Shown: positions 6,345 to 17,336, counted from the first letter of the stretch. The stretch: DNA of 34,782 nt from an uncultured Prevotellaceae bacterium (GCA_902792685.1 CADBAP010000016.1:1-34782), one strand, 5' to 3'. Notes: generated by a model not told the origin, from the letters alone. A program made the numbers and translations.

Positions 6345-6872
6345 TTAAGGATTTTTTTCATTCTCACTGCCCGCCATATGTACATTCTTGGTTTTCAGAT
6401 AGTCCAAAAAGAGCCTTAGCGACTTATCGGTGGCAATAGCAAGATTGATATCGCGCCCATAATCCTGAGTGAGTTTCATCGTAACAATATCATCCATCAT
6501 ACCACAGGCAATCCAGATAGTGCCGACAGGCACTTCTGGTGTTCCTCCACCAGGTCCGGCAAAGCCTGTAGATGCGATGGCGAAGTTTACATTCAAAATC
6601 TGAATGGCTCCTTTCACCATTTGTCTTGCCACATCCTCACATACAGCCGTTTGCTCTGCAATCACCTGAGGATCAACGCCCAACAAATTCTCTTTGATTT
6701 CATCGGTATAGGAAATGATGCCACCTTTATAATAATTAGAGGCTCCAGGAACAGAAATCAGTCCCTCTCCTATCCGTCCGCCAGTACAACTCTCAGCTGT
6801 TCCGACGGTCAAGCCTGATGCATACAAGATGTCTCCAATCTCTCTGCTGATAATTTTCGTTTCAAATGCCAT
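6345..6872 (-). CDS. CinA C-terminal-type nicotinamide-nucleotide amidohydrolase
   Basis: A stand-alone CinA C-terminal domain of 175 residues, as in PncC, which deamidates nicotinamide mononucleotide to nicotinate mononucleotide in pyridine-nucleotide salvage. The AESCTGG motif (26-32) with its catalytic Ser, YYKGGIISYTDEIK, and the TGFAGPGGGTPEVPVGTIWIA stretch are typical. The N-terminal molybdopterin-binding-like domain of full CinA is missing, which is normal for this subfamily. It follows tsaD by 17 nt with a GTAAAATTGT-type spacer between them, consistent with one transcript. Enzymatic activity is inferred from family only. Confidence 0.88.
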   Translation of the reverse strand: MAFETKIISREIGDILYASGLTVGTAESCTGGRIGEGLISVPGASNYYKGGIISYTDEIKENLLGVDPQVIAEQTAVCEDVARQMVKGAIQILNVNFAIASTGFAGPGGGTPEVPVGTIWIACGMMDDIVTMKLTQDYGRDINLAIATDKSLRLFLDYLKTKNVHMAGSENEKNP

Positions 6873-6889
6873 ATCTATATTTTACAATT

Positions 6890-7903
6890 TTACTTAAACG
6901 TCACTTTCGAAAATGCAGGTTTGTCAATCGAACAGAAATCGCCATCCAGATATTTATAGTAGCCCGTAATGCCAATCATAGCAGCATTGTCGGTGGTATA
7001 ACTGAACTTGGGAATATAGATGGTCCACCCATAGCGTTTCGCATAATCGTGGAAAGCTTGTCGAAGTCCGTTGTTGGCAGAGACGCCACCGGCAACAGCT
7101 ACGTGTTTGATTTTCGTCATCTTAACGGCCTCGCGCAGTTTCTTCATCAGGATATCGACAATCGTGAACTCCAGACTGGCAGCAAGGTCTTCCTTGTGAT
7201 GCTCCACAAAATCAGGATCTTCAGCCACCCATTTGCGCAGGTTGTACAGGAATGACGTTTTCAATCCGGAGAAGCTGTAGTCAAGTCCCGGGATATGCGG
7301 CTCCGAGAACTGGTAGGCATGCGGATTACCCTGACGGGCCAAACGGTCAATGATAGGACCGCCCGGATAGCCCAAGCCCATCACCTTCGAACACTTGTCT
7401 ATCGCTTCACCTGCAGCATCGTCGATGGTCTGTCCCAAAATCTCCATATCGTTGTAGGCATTCACTTTGACAATCTGCGAGTTTCCGCCGCTGACCAGCA
7501 GACAGAGAAACGGGAAAGGAGGAAATGGTTCCTCAATAAAATGTGCCATCACGTGTCCCTGCAAGTGATTGACGTCTATCAGCGGAATGTTCAGGCTCCG
7601 TGCGAATCCTTTGGCAAAACTGACGCCCACCAGAAGACTTCCCATCAAGCCTGGCCCGCGTGTAAAAGCAACGGCGGAGAGCTGTTCTTTGGTGATACCT
7701 GCCTGTTTGATGGCTTGCGCAACCACAGGAACGACATTCTCCTGATGGGCACGTGACGCCAGTTCCGGCACCACACCTCCATAGGCTTCGTGTACGGCCT
7801 GCGATGCGGTCACATTCGACAACAACACGCCATCTTTCAGTACGGCTGCCGAAGTGTCATCACAACTGCTCTCTATACCTAATATATATATGTCTTTTTC
7901 CAT
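6890..7903 (-). CDS. tsaD: tRNA threonylcarbamoyladenosine transferase subunit TsaD
   Basis: TsaD transfers the threonylcarbamoyl group from its adenylate to A37 of ANN-decoding tRNAs, with TsaB and TsaE, which are not in this window. The 337-residue protein has the ASKHA-fold pieces: ESSCDDTSAAV (11-21), GGVVPELASRAH (42-53), the metal-binding HLQGH (H113, H117), VSGGNSQIV, DDAAGEAIDK, AVAGGVSANNGLR and DNAAMIG near the end. Length is normal. It lies 42 nt after map; an array of CAAACGAC-like repeats fills that gap. Confidence 0.97.
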   Translation of the reverse strand: MEKDIYILGIESSCDDTSAAVLKDGVLLSNVTASQAVHEAYGGVVPELASRAHQENVVPVVAQAIKQAGITKEQLSAVAFTRGPGLMGSLLVGVSFAKGFARSLNIPLIDVNHLQGHVMAHFIEEPFPPFPFLCLLVSGGNSQIVKVNAYNDMEILGQTIDDAAGEAIDKCSKVMGLGYPGGPIIDRLARQGNPHAYQFSEPHIPGLDYSFSGLKTSFLYNLRKWVAEDPDFVEHHKEDLAASLEFTIVDILMKKLREAVKMTKIKHVAVAGGVSANNGLRQAFHDYAKRYGWTIYIPKFSYTTDNAAMIGITGYYKYLDGDFCSIDKPAFSKVTFK

Positions 7904-7906
7904 TTT

Positions 7907-7940
7907 TGGTCGTTTAGGAAATTTGTCGTTTGGTCGTTTG
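7907..7940. repeat. CAAACGAC-type tandem array between map and tsaD
   Basis: On the coding (reverse) strand three degenerate CAAACGAC copies begin about 5 nt after the map stop and end just before the tsaD start codon. One of the short-unit arrays that sit at gene 3' ends in this window. Confidence 0.7.
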
Positions 7941-7945
7941 GGAGA

Positions 7946-8809
7946 TTAGTACGTCAGTATTTCAACTCCGTGCTCGGTCATCAAAAACGTGTGTTCCCAC
8001 TGTGCGCTGGGCAGTTCATCATCTGAAATCACTTCCCATCCGTAGGGGTCGTCGCCATCGATGAACACCTTCCAGGAACCCATGTTCACCATCGGCTCAA
8101 TCGTAAACACCATTCCAGGCACCAGCAGCATTCCTTTGCCTTTGTGACCGACATGCATCACGTCAGGCTCTTCATGGAACTGCAAACCGACACCATGACC
8201 GCACAGGTCGCGCACAATGCCATAATGGTATTTGTCGGCATGTTTCTTGATGGCGTAACCGATATCACCAACGAATCCCCAAGGCTTTGCAGCCTCAGCA
8301 CCGATTTCCAGGCACTCTTTCGCAACTCGCACCAGCTGCTCTTTCTCCGGCGTAGTCTTACCGATGATAAACATACGGGATGCGTCTGCATAGTAGCCGT
8401 CGAGTATCGTTGTGAAGTCCACATTGATGATATCGCCTTCCTGCAGAATATCTTCTGCTTTCGGAATACCGTGACATACAACTTCGTTGATGCTTGTGCA
8501 TACACTCTTGGGGAAGCCTTCATAGTTCAAACAAGCTGGAGTAGCACCGTGATCCTGACAGTATTGCATGCAGATCTCGTCGATTTCCAATGTGCTCATA
8601 CCAGCATGAATGTGTTTGGCAACCTCATCGAGGACACCGGTATTAACAACACCGGCACGACGGATGCCTTCTATCTGTTCCTGCGTCTTGATCAGGTCGC
8701 GCGTAGGAACTTCCTTTCCTTTATTTTCCCAATACATCACCTTCTTGTCGAACTCCGTAGGTTGCTGACCAGGAAGGCAACGCCATCTTCTTTTCTTTCC
8801 GATTTTCAT
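7946..8809 (-). CDS. map: Type I methionine aminopeptidase
   Basis: Removes the initiator methionine from nascent proteins. All five metal ligands are in place: D131 and D142 (in INVDFTTILDGYYADASRMF), H205 (GHGVG), E238 (TIEPM) and E272 (QWEHTF). At 287 residues it is longer than E. coli Map because of an N-terminal stretch of about 40 residues containing RRWRCLPGQQPTEFDKKVMYW, a form seen in Bacteroidetes. Its start ATG overlaps the stop codon of the upstream metallo-hydrolase by 4 nt, so the two are translationally coupled. Confidence 0.96.
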   Translation of the reverse strand: MKIGKKRRWRCLPGQQPTEFDKKVMYWENKGKEVPTRDLIKTQEQIEGIRRAGVVNTGVLDEVAKHIHAGMSTLEIDEICMQYCQDHGATPACLNYEGFPKSVCTSINEVVCHGIPKAEDILQEGDIINVDFTTILDGYYADASRMFIIGKTTPEKEQLVRVAKECLEIGAEAAKPWGFVGDIGYAIKKHADKYHYGIVRDLCGHGVGLQFHEEPDVMHVGHKGKGMLLVPGMVFTIEPMVNMGSWKVFIDGDDPYGWEVISDDELPSAQWEHTFLMTEHGVEILTY

Positions 8810-9609
8810 ATCAAATCAAATATACCACTTGGCATTCTGCGTTTCAGCACGTCCAAGTCAAATTCCTTGCCGATGACGATTCCATGCGCCTGTAATATAC
8901 TCTCCACTGTCTTGCGGGCAAGTTCGGGATGATTATTCTCCTCGCTCAGATGACAGAGCCACACATGTTTCAACTCAGGCGTCGCATTCTCAGCCAACGC
9001 CATCGCACAATCTGTATTACTCAAGTGCCCATTGGGACTATAGATTCGTTCTTTCAGATAGGCTGGATAATGACCGTTTTTCAGCATTTCCACATCGTGG
9101 TTAGCCTCCAGCACCAGATAATTTGCTTCGCTGATATGTTTTTTCATTTCGTCAGTCACATGACCGACATCCGTCATGATACAGAACACAACGCCCTGAC
9201 ATTCAATACGGTATCCCACATTGTCGAAGCTGTCGTGAGGCACATGAAACGGTTCCACCTCGAAGTCACCGACTTGGAAGCGGACACCTTTTTCAATCCT
9301 CTTGGCTCTTTCCGAGGCGATTTTTATACGTACACAATAGTTGCCGGCAATACCCTTAAAGACCTCACTCGTTGCATAAACTTCTACATCCAGGTCTTCG
9401 CTCAGCTTACCGACAGTCTTCACATGATCGGCATGATCATGCGTAACCAATATATGATGAACCTGCCTCAGGTTCAATCCATAATCTATAAATCTTTTCT
9501 TCAAGGCCCTGATTCCCAGTCCTGAATCAATCAAAAGCCCGTCATTTTCGGTGTATAGAAAATAGCAGTTGCCGCTACTTCCACTGCCGAAAGATATAAA
9601 TTTCAACAT
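8806..9609 (-). CDS. Metallo-beta-lactamase-fold hydrolase, YycJ/WalJ type
   Basis: A 267-residue hydrolase with the zinc motif THDHADH (H57, H59, D61, H62), a later TDVGHV and a final WLCHLSEENNH. The start MLKFISFGSGSSGNC and the SPNGHLSN stretch are those of the YycJ/WalJ subgroup, implicated as exonuclease or DNA-repair related in Firmicutes. The precise substrate here is not established. It is first in the MBL-map-tsaD-cinA run and has a consensus promoter at 9629-9660, leaving a leader of only about 13 nt. Confidence 0.88.
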   Translation of the reverse strand: MLKFISFGSGSSGNCYFLYTENDGLLIDSGLGIRALKKRFIDYGLNLRQVHHILVTHDHADHVKTVGKLSEDLDVEVYATSEVFKGIAGNYCVRIKIASERAKRIEKGVRFQVGDFEVEPFHVPHDSFDNVGYRIECQGVVFCIMTDVGHVTDEMKKHISEANYLVLEANHDVEMLKNGHYPAYLKERIYSPNGHLSNTDCAMALAENATPELKHVWLCHLSEENNHPELARKTVESILQAHGIVIGKEFDLDVLKRRMPSGIFDLI

Positions 9610-9628
9610 CTGATGCGCATATTTTCTG

Positions 9629-9660
9629 CAAAGGTACGATTAAGTGAGCGGAAATGCAAA
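9629..9660 (-). promoter_or_regulatory. Promoter of the MBL-map-tsaD-cinA operon
   Basis: Reverse strand TTTG (9657-9660), 20-nt spacer, TACCTTTG (9629-9636): a full consensus match 20 nt before the start codon at 9607-9609. Confidence 0.8.
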
Positions 9661-9689
9661 TTTATTTGCAATTTTCCGAACGCAAGTAC

Positions 9690-9726
9690 CTTCGAGACGA
9701 AGTCTCAAAGATAGCACAGCCTATCT
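9690..9726. repeat. Pair of short hairpins in the atpG-MBL gap
   Basis: GAGAC/GTCTC around GAA (9690-9702) is followed by AAGATAG/CTATCTT (about 9704-9724). They lie between the atp operon terminator and the MBL promoter and add to the insulation; no further role is evident. Confidence 0.45.
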
Positions 9727-9735
9727 TCGAGCTTT

Positions 9736-9771
9736 GAAAAAACTCAAAGGTGCAGCCCTGATGGGCTACAC
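9736..9771 (-). terminator. ATP synthase operon terminator
   Basis: On the reverse strand a 10-bp stem with one mismatch (9748-9757 with 9762-9771, TGAT-type loop) is followed by TTTGAGTTTTTT. It lies 31 nt past the atpG stop codon. Confidence 0.8.
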
Positions 9772-9802
9772 CTTATTATATATAAGCATATCTGGCGTTT
9801 TG

Positions 9803-10768
9803 TCAGTTGTTGACAGAACCGCCGACAATATCAAGCAACTCGTTTGTAATAGCCTGCTGTCGCGACTTGTTGTACTGCAAGTTGAGTTCGCGCAGCAACT
9901 CATCAGCATTATCCGTTGCCGTCTGCATCGCCACCATTCTGGCAGCATGCTCAGAAGCGTTGCTGTCGAGAAGGGCCGTGTAAAGCATCAGGTGTGCCAG
10001 TTTCGGAATCAACAGGCTAAGCACGGTGTTCATGTCCGGCTCTACGATGAAGATATCAGCGAGCGGTTTGACATTCTCTTGCTCGCGTTCCTTCTCCTGT
10101 TGGTTCTTCTTCAGGTATTCCTGTGCTTTCCGGGTGACGACGTTCGATGTGAGGTCGCGTTCCTTATCGGCATTCAACTCTTCGGTGATGTCAATCGGCA
10201 GGAACGTCTTACGCGTAAGAATCTGACTGCCGGCACTCTTGAAGTGATGATAGAACATCTCCACACGGTCGATTTCTCCGTCAACAAACTTTTGTCCCAA
10301 CTCCCTGGCGATGTCGATACATTGTGCCACATTGGGTTTGTCTGCCAAATCAGAGAATTCACCCGCAGCACGGTAGCCCAACTTCGACACTTTCTCTGCT
10401 ACTTTCCGGCCAATCGGATAAATCAGGATATTCTCTTTGCCAAGATGCTTGTATTCCTCCAGCGCTTGCATCATCATCTTGATGACGTTACCATTGAAAC
10501 CTCCGCAAAGAGAGCTATTGGAGCTGTACACAATCAAAGCAACGCTCTTCACAGGACGTTCAACGCTAAAGACGGTGGATGCGTCAGCTTCACTGGCCAG
10601 GAACGTCTTCAGGATATGCTCGAGCATGGTCTCATAGGGCAGCATGTTCTCGATCATCACCTGAGCATGGTGCAGTTTGCTGGACGCCACCATCTTCATG
10701 GCACTCGTAATCTTACGGGTACTGTTGACGCTGGCAATTCGGTTTTTGATCTCTTTTAAACTTGGCAT
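9803..10768 (-). CDS. atpG: ATP synthase F1 subunit gamma
   Basis: The central rotor stalk of F1, 321 residues. The N-terminal coiled-coil start MPSLKEIKNRIASVNSTRKITSAMKMVASSKLHHAQ and the C-terminal ARMVAMQTATDNADELLRELNLQYNKSRQQAITNELLDIVGG are conserved and pack in the alpha/beta ring. It is longer than the E. coli protein (287) by an insertion in the Rossmann-like middle, around residues 195-225, rich in Lys, Glu and Gln. Last gene of the operon, 31 nt after atpA, with a short AAATTGT-type spacer between them and a terminator after it. Confidence 0.97.
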   Translation of the reverse strand: MPSLKEIKNRIASVNSTRKITSAMKMVASSKLHHAQVMIENMLPYETMLEHILKTFLASEADASTVFSVERPVKSVALIVYSSNSSLCGGFNGNVIKMMMQALEEYKHLGKENILIYPIGRKVAEKVSKLGYRAAGEFSDLADKPNVAQCIDIARELGQKFVDGEIDRVEMFYHHFKSAGSQILTRKTFLPIDITEELNADKERDLTSNVVTRKAQEYLKKNQQEKEREQENVKPLADIFIVEPDMNTVLSLLIPKLAHLMLYTALLDSNASEHAARMVAMQTATDNADELLRELNLQYNKSRQQAITNELLDIVGGSVNN

Positions 10769-10799
10769 AAATTCACTTTACAATTTGACAATTGTCTCA

Positions 10800-12383
10800 T
10801 TACTTATATTGTCCTGCGATATCAGCCATTACCTCCTCGATGGTCTTCGTAGCCTCATCGGGCAGCTGTCCGGAAGCCAACGCATCGATGACATCCTCGT
10901 GGGTGCTACGCATCTTGTCGAGGAAGGCATCCTGACATTCGCGTACCTTATCAACGGGAACATCATGCATCAGACCATGAACGCCACAGTAAAGGATTGC
11001 AATCTGCTCACCTACGGGCATCGGGCTGTACTGCGGCTGAATCAGCAGTTCTGTGTTCTTACGTCCACGATCGAGGGTCATCGCCGTCACAGCGTCCATA
11101 TCGCTGGAGAATTTAGAGAAGGCCTCCAACTCACGATACTGCGCCTGGTCGATCTTCAGGGTACCAGCCACCTTCTTCATAGACTTGATCTGTGCCGAAC
11201 CACCCACACGGGATACAGAGATACCCACGTTGATAGCCGGACGCTGTCCCTGGTTGAAGAGGTCGGTTTCCAGATAGATCTGTCCGTCGGTAATGGAGAT
11301 TACGTTCGTCGGGATGTATGCCGACACGTCACCAGCCTGCGTCTCGATGATAGGCAGCGCCGTCAAAGAACCGCCACCTTTCACATGACCCTTCATACAT
11401 TCGGGCAGGTCGTTCATCTGCTCAGCTACCTCCTGCTGCTCGTTGATCTTTGCAGCACGCTCCAACAGACGGGAGTGCAGATAGAACACATCACCCGGAT
11501 AGGCCTCGCGTCCAGAAGGACGGCGGAGGATCAGTGATACCTCACGGTAGGCAACAGCCTGCTTCGACAGGTCGTCATAGACGACAAGTGCGGGGAATCC
11601 CCTGTCGCGGAAATACTCACCGATGGCGGCTCCGGCAAACGGAGCATAGTACTGCATAGCTGCCGGATCAGCAGCTGTAGCGCTGACGATGATGGTGTAA
11701 GGCAGTGCACCGTGCTCCTTCAGGTTCTGCACAAGAGCAGCTACGGTAGAAGCCTTCTGTCCGATAGCGACATAGATGCAATATACCGGTTTTCCGGCTT
11801 CATAGAAACTCTTCTGGTTGATGATGGTGTCAACGGCGATAGCAGTCTTTCCGGTCTGGCGGTCACCGATAATCAGCTCACGCTGACCGCGTCCGATAGG
11901 AATCATGGAGTCAACAGCCTTCAAACCCGTCTGCAACGGCTCCTTCACCGGCTGACGGTAGATGACACCGGGTGCCTTACGGTCGAGTGGCATCTCAAAC
12001 GATTCTGTCAGGTCGATGTCTCCTTGACCGTCAATAGGCTCACCCAACGGGTTGATGACACGTCCGAGCATATTGTCGTTGACGCGGATGGAGGCGATGC
12101 GGTGTGTACGCTTGACGACCTGTCCTTCCTTGATACCAACCGTAGGACCTAAGAGGACACAACCCACATTGTCTTCCTCCAGGTTCATCACGATAGCCAT
12201 TGTGCCGTTTTCAAACTCTAACAGTTCGCTGGCTTCAGCATTGCGCAGACCATAGATACGAGCCACACCGTCGCTGACGGTGAGAACCGTTCCGACTTCG
12301 TCGAACTTCTCTGCGTCGTTGATGCTGCGAAGTTGCTGGAGCAATACTTCTGACACCTCGCTTGGTTTTATTTTGTCTGACAT
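10800..12383 (-). CDS. atpA: ATP synthase F1 subunit alpha
   Basis: The 527-residue non-catalytic nucleotide-binding subunit of F1. The P-loop GDRQTGKT spans 173-180, the SRVGGSAQ stretch carries the arginine finger that reaches into the catalytic site of beta, and the [20 protein letters not shown] region follows as expected. The N-terminal region ([16 protein letters not shown]) is the segment that binds delta. Length is normal for Bacteroidetes. 28 nt after atpH. Confidence 0.98.
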   Translation of the reverse strand: MSDKIKPSEVSEVLLQQLRSINDAEKFDEVGTVLTVSDGVARIYGLRNAEASELLEFENGTMAIVMNLEEDNVGCVLLGPTVGIKEGQVVKRTHRIASIRVNDNMLGRVINPLGEPIDGQGDIDLTESFEMPLDRKAPGVIYRQPVKEPLQTGLKAVDSMIPIGRGQRELIIGDRQTGKTAIAVDTIINQKSFYEAGKPVYCIYVAIGQKASTVAALVQNLKEHGALPYTIIVSATAADPAAMQYYAPFAGAAIGEYFRDRGFPALVVYDDLSKQAVAYREVSLILRRPSGREAYPGDVFYLHSRLLERAAKINEQQEVAEQMNDLPECMKGHVKGGGSLTALPIIETQAGDVSAYIPTNVISITDGQIYLETDLFNQGQRPAINVGISVSRVGGSAQIKSMKKVAGTLKIDQAQYRELEAFSKFSSDMDAVTAMTLDRGRKNTELLIQPQYSPMPVGEQIAILYCGVHGLMHDVPVDKVRECQDAFLDKMRSTHEDVIDALASGQLPDEATKTIEEVMADIAGQYK

Positions 12384-12411
12384 GTTTGTTTTTAATTAAT
12401 GGTTATAAAAA

Positions 12412-12948
12412 TCATTTTTTCAACTGTTTCAATATGTTGCTGAGCTTGCTTTTCACACTCGCATCCATACGATAGGTTCCATATTCGAGTACGAAGCCGC
12501 CGATGAGGTCGGGGTTCACCTCGGTCTGGAACTCAACAGTTCCTTGAGTCTTACTTTCCACCATCTGCTTCATCTTCTGCTCAGTGGCAGGATCGACAGC
12601 CGCAGCGGTGATAAGTTTACCGCGGATGAGGTTCTTCTGTTTACGGTAAAGAGTGATGTACGAATTGGCCATGAACTGCAGGTTGCTTTCCCTACTCTCT
12701 TGCAAGACCAGCGCAACAAACCGCTTTGTCAGCTCCGAAGGCTTTTCGCCGCAGGCTGTCACCAGCAGCTCCTCCTTCTTGTTCTTGGCAAGCATCGGGT
12801 TGTCTATCGTAAATCGCAACTCAGGTACGCGCAAGTAGCTTTCGGCAAGCGTCTGCATCTCGCGGTACACCTGTTCCTCAATCTTCGCCTCTGTAGCACT
12901 CTTCAGAAGTGCCCGTGCGTAGCGAACCGATATTACACCTATGTCCAT
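12412..12948 (-). CDS. atpH: ATP synthase F1 subunit delta
   Basis: The 178-residue subunit linking the top of F1 to the peripheral stalk. The start (MDIGVISVRYARALLKSATE) and the C-terminal pattern PDLIGGFVLEYGTYRMDASVKSKLSNILKQLKK match AtpH. Two parts are visible: an N-terminal helical domain (1-105) and the shorter C-terminal part that binds subunit b. 6 nt after atpF, so probably coupled in translation. Confidence 0.95.
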   Translation of the reverse strand: MDIGVISVRYARALLKSATEAKIEEQVYREMQTLAESYLRVPELRFTIDNPMLAKNKKEELLVTACGEKPSELTKRFVALVLQESRESNLQFMANSYITLYRKQKNLIRGKLITAAAVDPATEQKMKQMVESKTQGTVEFQTEVNPDLIGGFVLEYGTYRMDASVKSKLSNILKQLKK

Positions 12949-12954
12949 AAGCCG

Positions 12955-13461
12955 TTATTCTTTCTTGTTGTCAACAGAGATATCATCCAGCAATCTGTCT
13001 ATCAATTCATTCTGCTGCTTCTGGTCGGACAGTTTCTCGCGGAGAATCTTCTCAGCGATCTGTACGGAGAGTTCTGCCACCTGTGTGCGGATGTCGCGGA
13101 TAGCGTTCTGCTTTTCCGTTTCAATCTGCGCTTTCGCGTCAGCGAGCAGGCGGGCACCCTCATCGCGTGCTTTGTCCTCTGCCTTCTTCACAATGGCCTC
13201 GCGGGTTTCAGCTGCCTCCCGAAGGATTTGCGCCTGTTTCTCACGTGCCTCTTGCAGAATGGATTCACCTTCTTTTTGGATATTGGCCAGCTTCTCGTTG
13301 GCTTCATGTGCCTTGCGCAGACTCTCGTCAATGAAAGCCTTGCGGTCGTTCACCATCTTGACGATCACGGGGAAACCCCATTTCCACAAGATGAACAGAA
13401 CGATGAGGAACACCAAGCTCATCCAAAAAAGTAAGCCAGTATCAGGCAATAATAATGACAT
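12955..13461 (-). CDS. atpF: ATP synthase Fo subunit b
   Basis: Peripheral-stalk subunit of 168 residues. One membrane helix (about 8-28, LLFWMSLVFLIVLFILWKWGF) is followed by a long charged helix rich in Glu, Lys and Ala that forms the stator coiled coil and ends in a delta-binding region. Only one b gene is present, so the stalk is a homodimer. 73 nt after atpE. Confidence 0.95.
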   Translation of the reverse strand: MSLLLPDTGLLFWMSLVFLIVLFILWKWGFPVIVKMVNDRKAFIDESLRKAHEANEKLANIQKEGESILQEAREKQAQILREAAETREAIVKKAEDKARDEGARLLADAKAQIETEKQNAIRDIRTQVAELSVQIAEKILREKLSDQKQQNELIDRLLDDISVDNKKE

Positions 13462-13534
13462 AAGCTGTGAATTACTGTTTTAAATACTTCCCGAAGGAAA
13501 TTCTTTTCATTCTCTCTCTGGGTTGCAACGCTGC

Positions 13535-13795
<261 letters not shown>

Positions 13796-13835
13796 TTATT
13801 AAATGTTTGTATTAATTATTCTCGAATAAATATAA

Positions 13836-13864
13836 ATTATGCATTAAGCATTAAGCATTATTAA
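13836..13864. repeat. GCATTAA tandem array after the atpB stop codon
   Basis: About three 7-nt GCATTAA units (13841-13860) with AT-rich flanks start immediately after the atpB stop on its coding strand. The gap to atpE is otherwise AT-rich. Confidence 0.7.
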
Positions 13865-14968
13865 TTATTCTGCTGCTTCGTGCGGATGAATGCGTGCCAT
13901 CGAGATGAACACGGCACTCAGCATGGTGAACACCATTGCCTGGATGAAGCATACCAGCACCTCCAACAGCATCATGAAGATGCTGAGCATCACACTGAAA
14001 ACGGTCATCGCGCCACAGGCGAAGGCTCCCATCGAAGCCATGATGAAGATGATACACGTCAGGGCGATGGCGATAGCGTGTCCTGCCAGCATATTGGCAA
14101 AGAGTCGGACCATCAGCGCCAGCGGTTTGGTGAAGATTCCGAATACCTCGATGACGGGCATCAGGGGCACAGGAGCTTTCAGCCACCAGGGCACCTCCGG
14201 CCAGAAGATGTCTTTCCAATAGTGCTTCGTTCCTGAGAAGTTGGTAACAAGCAACGTACACACCGCCAGGAAGAAGGTGATGGTGATGTTGCCCGTCAGG
14301 TTACCGCCTCCCGGTGGGAACGGCATGATGCCCATCACATTGGCGATGAAGATAAAGAAGAAGCACGTAAGCAGATACGGTGCGTACTTCGGCGCCTCCT
14401 TGCCCAATGCCGGTTCGATGATATCGTCATAGACGTATGTGATGAACATATTCATGAAGCCTACAAAGCCTTTCGGTGCTGGGTCGTCAGCTTTATGACG
14501 GCGGCACCAGCGTGCAGGAATCAGCACGCATAGCAGCAGGAGAATGGCATCGATGAACAGCACCACCACACTCTTGGTGATACTGATGTCGAACGGCCGT
14601 GTCTCAGTGCCGTCGGCTGCTACCTCTACGATTCTGTTTTCATAGAGGCTGCCCGCCGGAGCAATGTAAAGGCCAGTGCCCTTTCCTGCTTCCTTGTAGC
14701 CTTTCAGCTTTCCCGACTCAATGGGTTCCTCCTCAATCTCATTGCTCATAAACACATGCCAGCCAGTGCTTCCGTGCACGATGACGGGCAGATGGATGAC
14801 AAGAGGAGTTTCTCCGATGTCGGTAATGTGCCACTCATAGCTGTCCTTGACATGTCCCCAAAGGATGGCTTGCAGGTCAACGCCCCCACCCTCTTCCTCA
14901 GCTGCTACAGCAGGGGTGAGCGTCATGAACAGCGCCATGAGGAATAGCAATCGTTTTAAATATTTCAT
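13865..14968 (-). CDS. atpB: ATP synthase Fo subunit a, with signal peptide and periplasmic domain
   Basis: The stator half-channel subunit, 367 residues. The conserved arginine R288 lies in MVRLFANMLAGH, where it faces Glu64 of the c ring. Residues 1-22 (MKYLKRLLFLMALFMTLTPAVA) look like a cleavable signal peptide and about 23-130 form a soluble, presumably periplasmic domain before the first family-typical membrane helix (about 133-150). This makes the protein roughly 100 residues longer than E. coli AtpB; the extension is known in Bacteroidetes subunit a. The next gene, atpE, lies 90 nt on. Confidence 0.96.
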   Translation of the reverse strand: MKYLKRLLFLMALFMTLTPAVAAEEEGGGVDLQAILWGHVKDSYEWHITDIGETPLVIHLPVIVHGSTGWHVFMSNEIEEEPIESGKLKGYKEAGKGTGLYIAPAGSLYENRIVEVAADGTETRPFDISITKSVVVLFIDAILLLLCVLIPARWCRRHKADDPAPKGFVGFMNMFITYVYDDIIEPALGKEAPKYAPYLLTCFFFIFIANVMGIMPFPPGGGNLTGNITITFFLAVCTLLVTNFSGTKHYWKDIFWPEVPWWLKAPVPLMPVIEVFGIFTKPLALMVRLFANMLAGHAIAIALTCIIFIMASMGAFACGAMTVFSVMLSIFMMLLEVLVCFIQAMVFTMLSAVFISMARIHPHEAAE

Positions 14969-15007
14969 TGTGTCATTTTATAATTTTCCGTTCAGTCAGA
15001 ATCTCAA

Positions 15008-15421
15008 TCATTTGTTGAGTCCTTTCTTTTCCACTCGCGAGAAGAATATGGTATCGAATACCAGCATTGACAAGTAGAAGATGATGAAGATGATGGCGAA
15101 ACCCGTCGATTCATGTTTGTCTTTCAGCAGGATGATGCCTACCGTTGCCACAGCCAAGGCTGCCAACATACGGATGACGGTGGCGGCCAGATAGAACTTT
15201 GCCAGATTCATTGGCGAAGACTTGGCTACAGCCTTCCACGCAGCACCATAGGCTATCGAGGACACGAATGTGAAGCACACGCTGATGACGAGTCCGTTGA
15301 GCAGCGTCATATCCAAGGCGACGTTCATCACAACCAGCACCACCAAACTGATGGCTGTCATCAGCCACAAGCTCATCTGGTGGTATTTCCTGGCGATTCT
15401 GTCGACTGGATCTTTCTTCAT
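15008..15421 (-). CDS. AtpI-like membrane protein of the ATP synthase operon
   Basis: A 137-residue protein with four hydrophobic helices (roughly 16-37, 40-64, 72-98 and 104-127) and charged ends. It sits between atpC and atpB, 2 nt after atpC. This place and topology match the AtpI (subunit I/Z) proteins that help assemble the c ring, but sequence similarity to Proteobacterial AtpI is too weak to see here, so the call rests mainly on context. Confidence 0.65.
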   Translation of the reverse strand: MKKDPVDRIARKYHQMSLWLMTAISLVVLVVMNVALDMTLLNGLVISVCFTFVSSIAYGAAWKAVAKSSPMNLAKFYLAATVIRMLAALAVATVGIILLKDKHESTGFAIIFIIFYLSMLVFDTIFFSRVEKKGLNK

Positions 15422-15423
15422 GC

Positions 15424-15663
15424 TTACATCTCCACACAGAGGCTCACCTCGTTCTTCTTGACAGTGACGAAGCCGCCCGTGATCTCAAAACTTGTCTTGC
15501 CCGCATCGGTCGTATATTCCACCTTTCCGTTTTCCAGAGACGAGATGATGGGTGCGTGGTCGTTCAGAATCTCGAAACTTCCGAGAGTTCCGGGAACCAG
15601 CACGCTCTTCACCTCACCGGTGAACACAACCTTTTCGGGTGATACGATCTTCAGCTTTAACAT
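15424..15663 (-). CDS. atpC: ATP synthase F1 subunit epsilon, short form
   Basis: Only 79 residues, against 130-140 in E. coli. The whole N-terminal beta-sandwich domain is present (LKIVSPEKVVFTGEVKSVLVPGTLGSFEILNDHAPIISSL and the GGFVTVKKNEVSLCVE end), but the C-terminal helical hairpin that inhibits ATP hydrolysis in other bacteria is absent. There is no frameshift: the stop is 2 nt before the atpI-like gene, and short epsilon is usual in Bacteroidetes. The enzyme therefore cannot use epsilon-type autoinhibition. Confidence 0.95.
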   Translation of the reverse strand: MLKLKIVSPEKVVFTGEVKSVLVPGTLGSFEILNDHAPIISSLENGKVEYTTDAGKTSFEITGGFVTVKKNEVSLCVEM

Positions 15664-15669
15664 ATCTTG

Positions 15670-15751
15670 ATTTTACAATTTTACCAATTTACCATTTTAC
15701 AAATTATACCATTTGGCGTCAATTTGTGAAATCGTCAAATTGTCAATTATA
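15670..15751. repeat. AT-rich GTAAAATTGT-type spacer between atpD and atpC
   Basis: On the coding strand the 89-nt gap consists largely of degenerate AAATTGAC, GTAAAATTGT and GTAAATTGG words ending just before the atpC start codon. Confidence 0.6.
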
Positions 15752-15752
15752 C

Positions 15753-17288
<1,536 letters not shown>

Positions 17289-17336
17289 TTATTAGATTAT
17301 AAATTTTTAGTATTATCAGTTTGTTTATCTAGTTGG

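Noticed and set aside
6873-6889. Attenuator between tsaD and the cinA-type gene
   Set aside because: The 17-nt gap is only an AT-rich spacer with no stem.
9644-10759. 371-codon + strand frame opposite atpG
   Set aside because: It is antisense to a clearly coding atpG, and its peptide has no recognisable domain; GC-rich codon positions on the sense strand open this frame.
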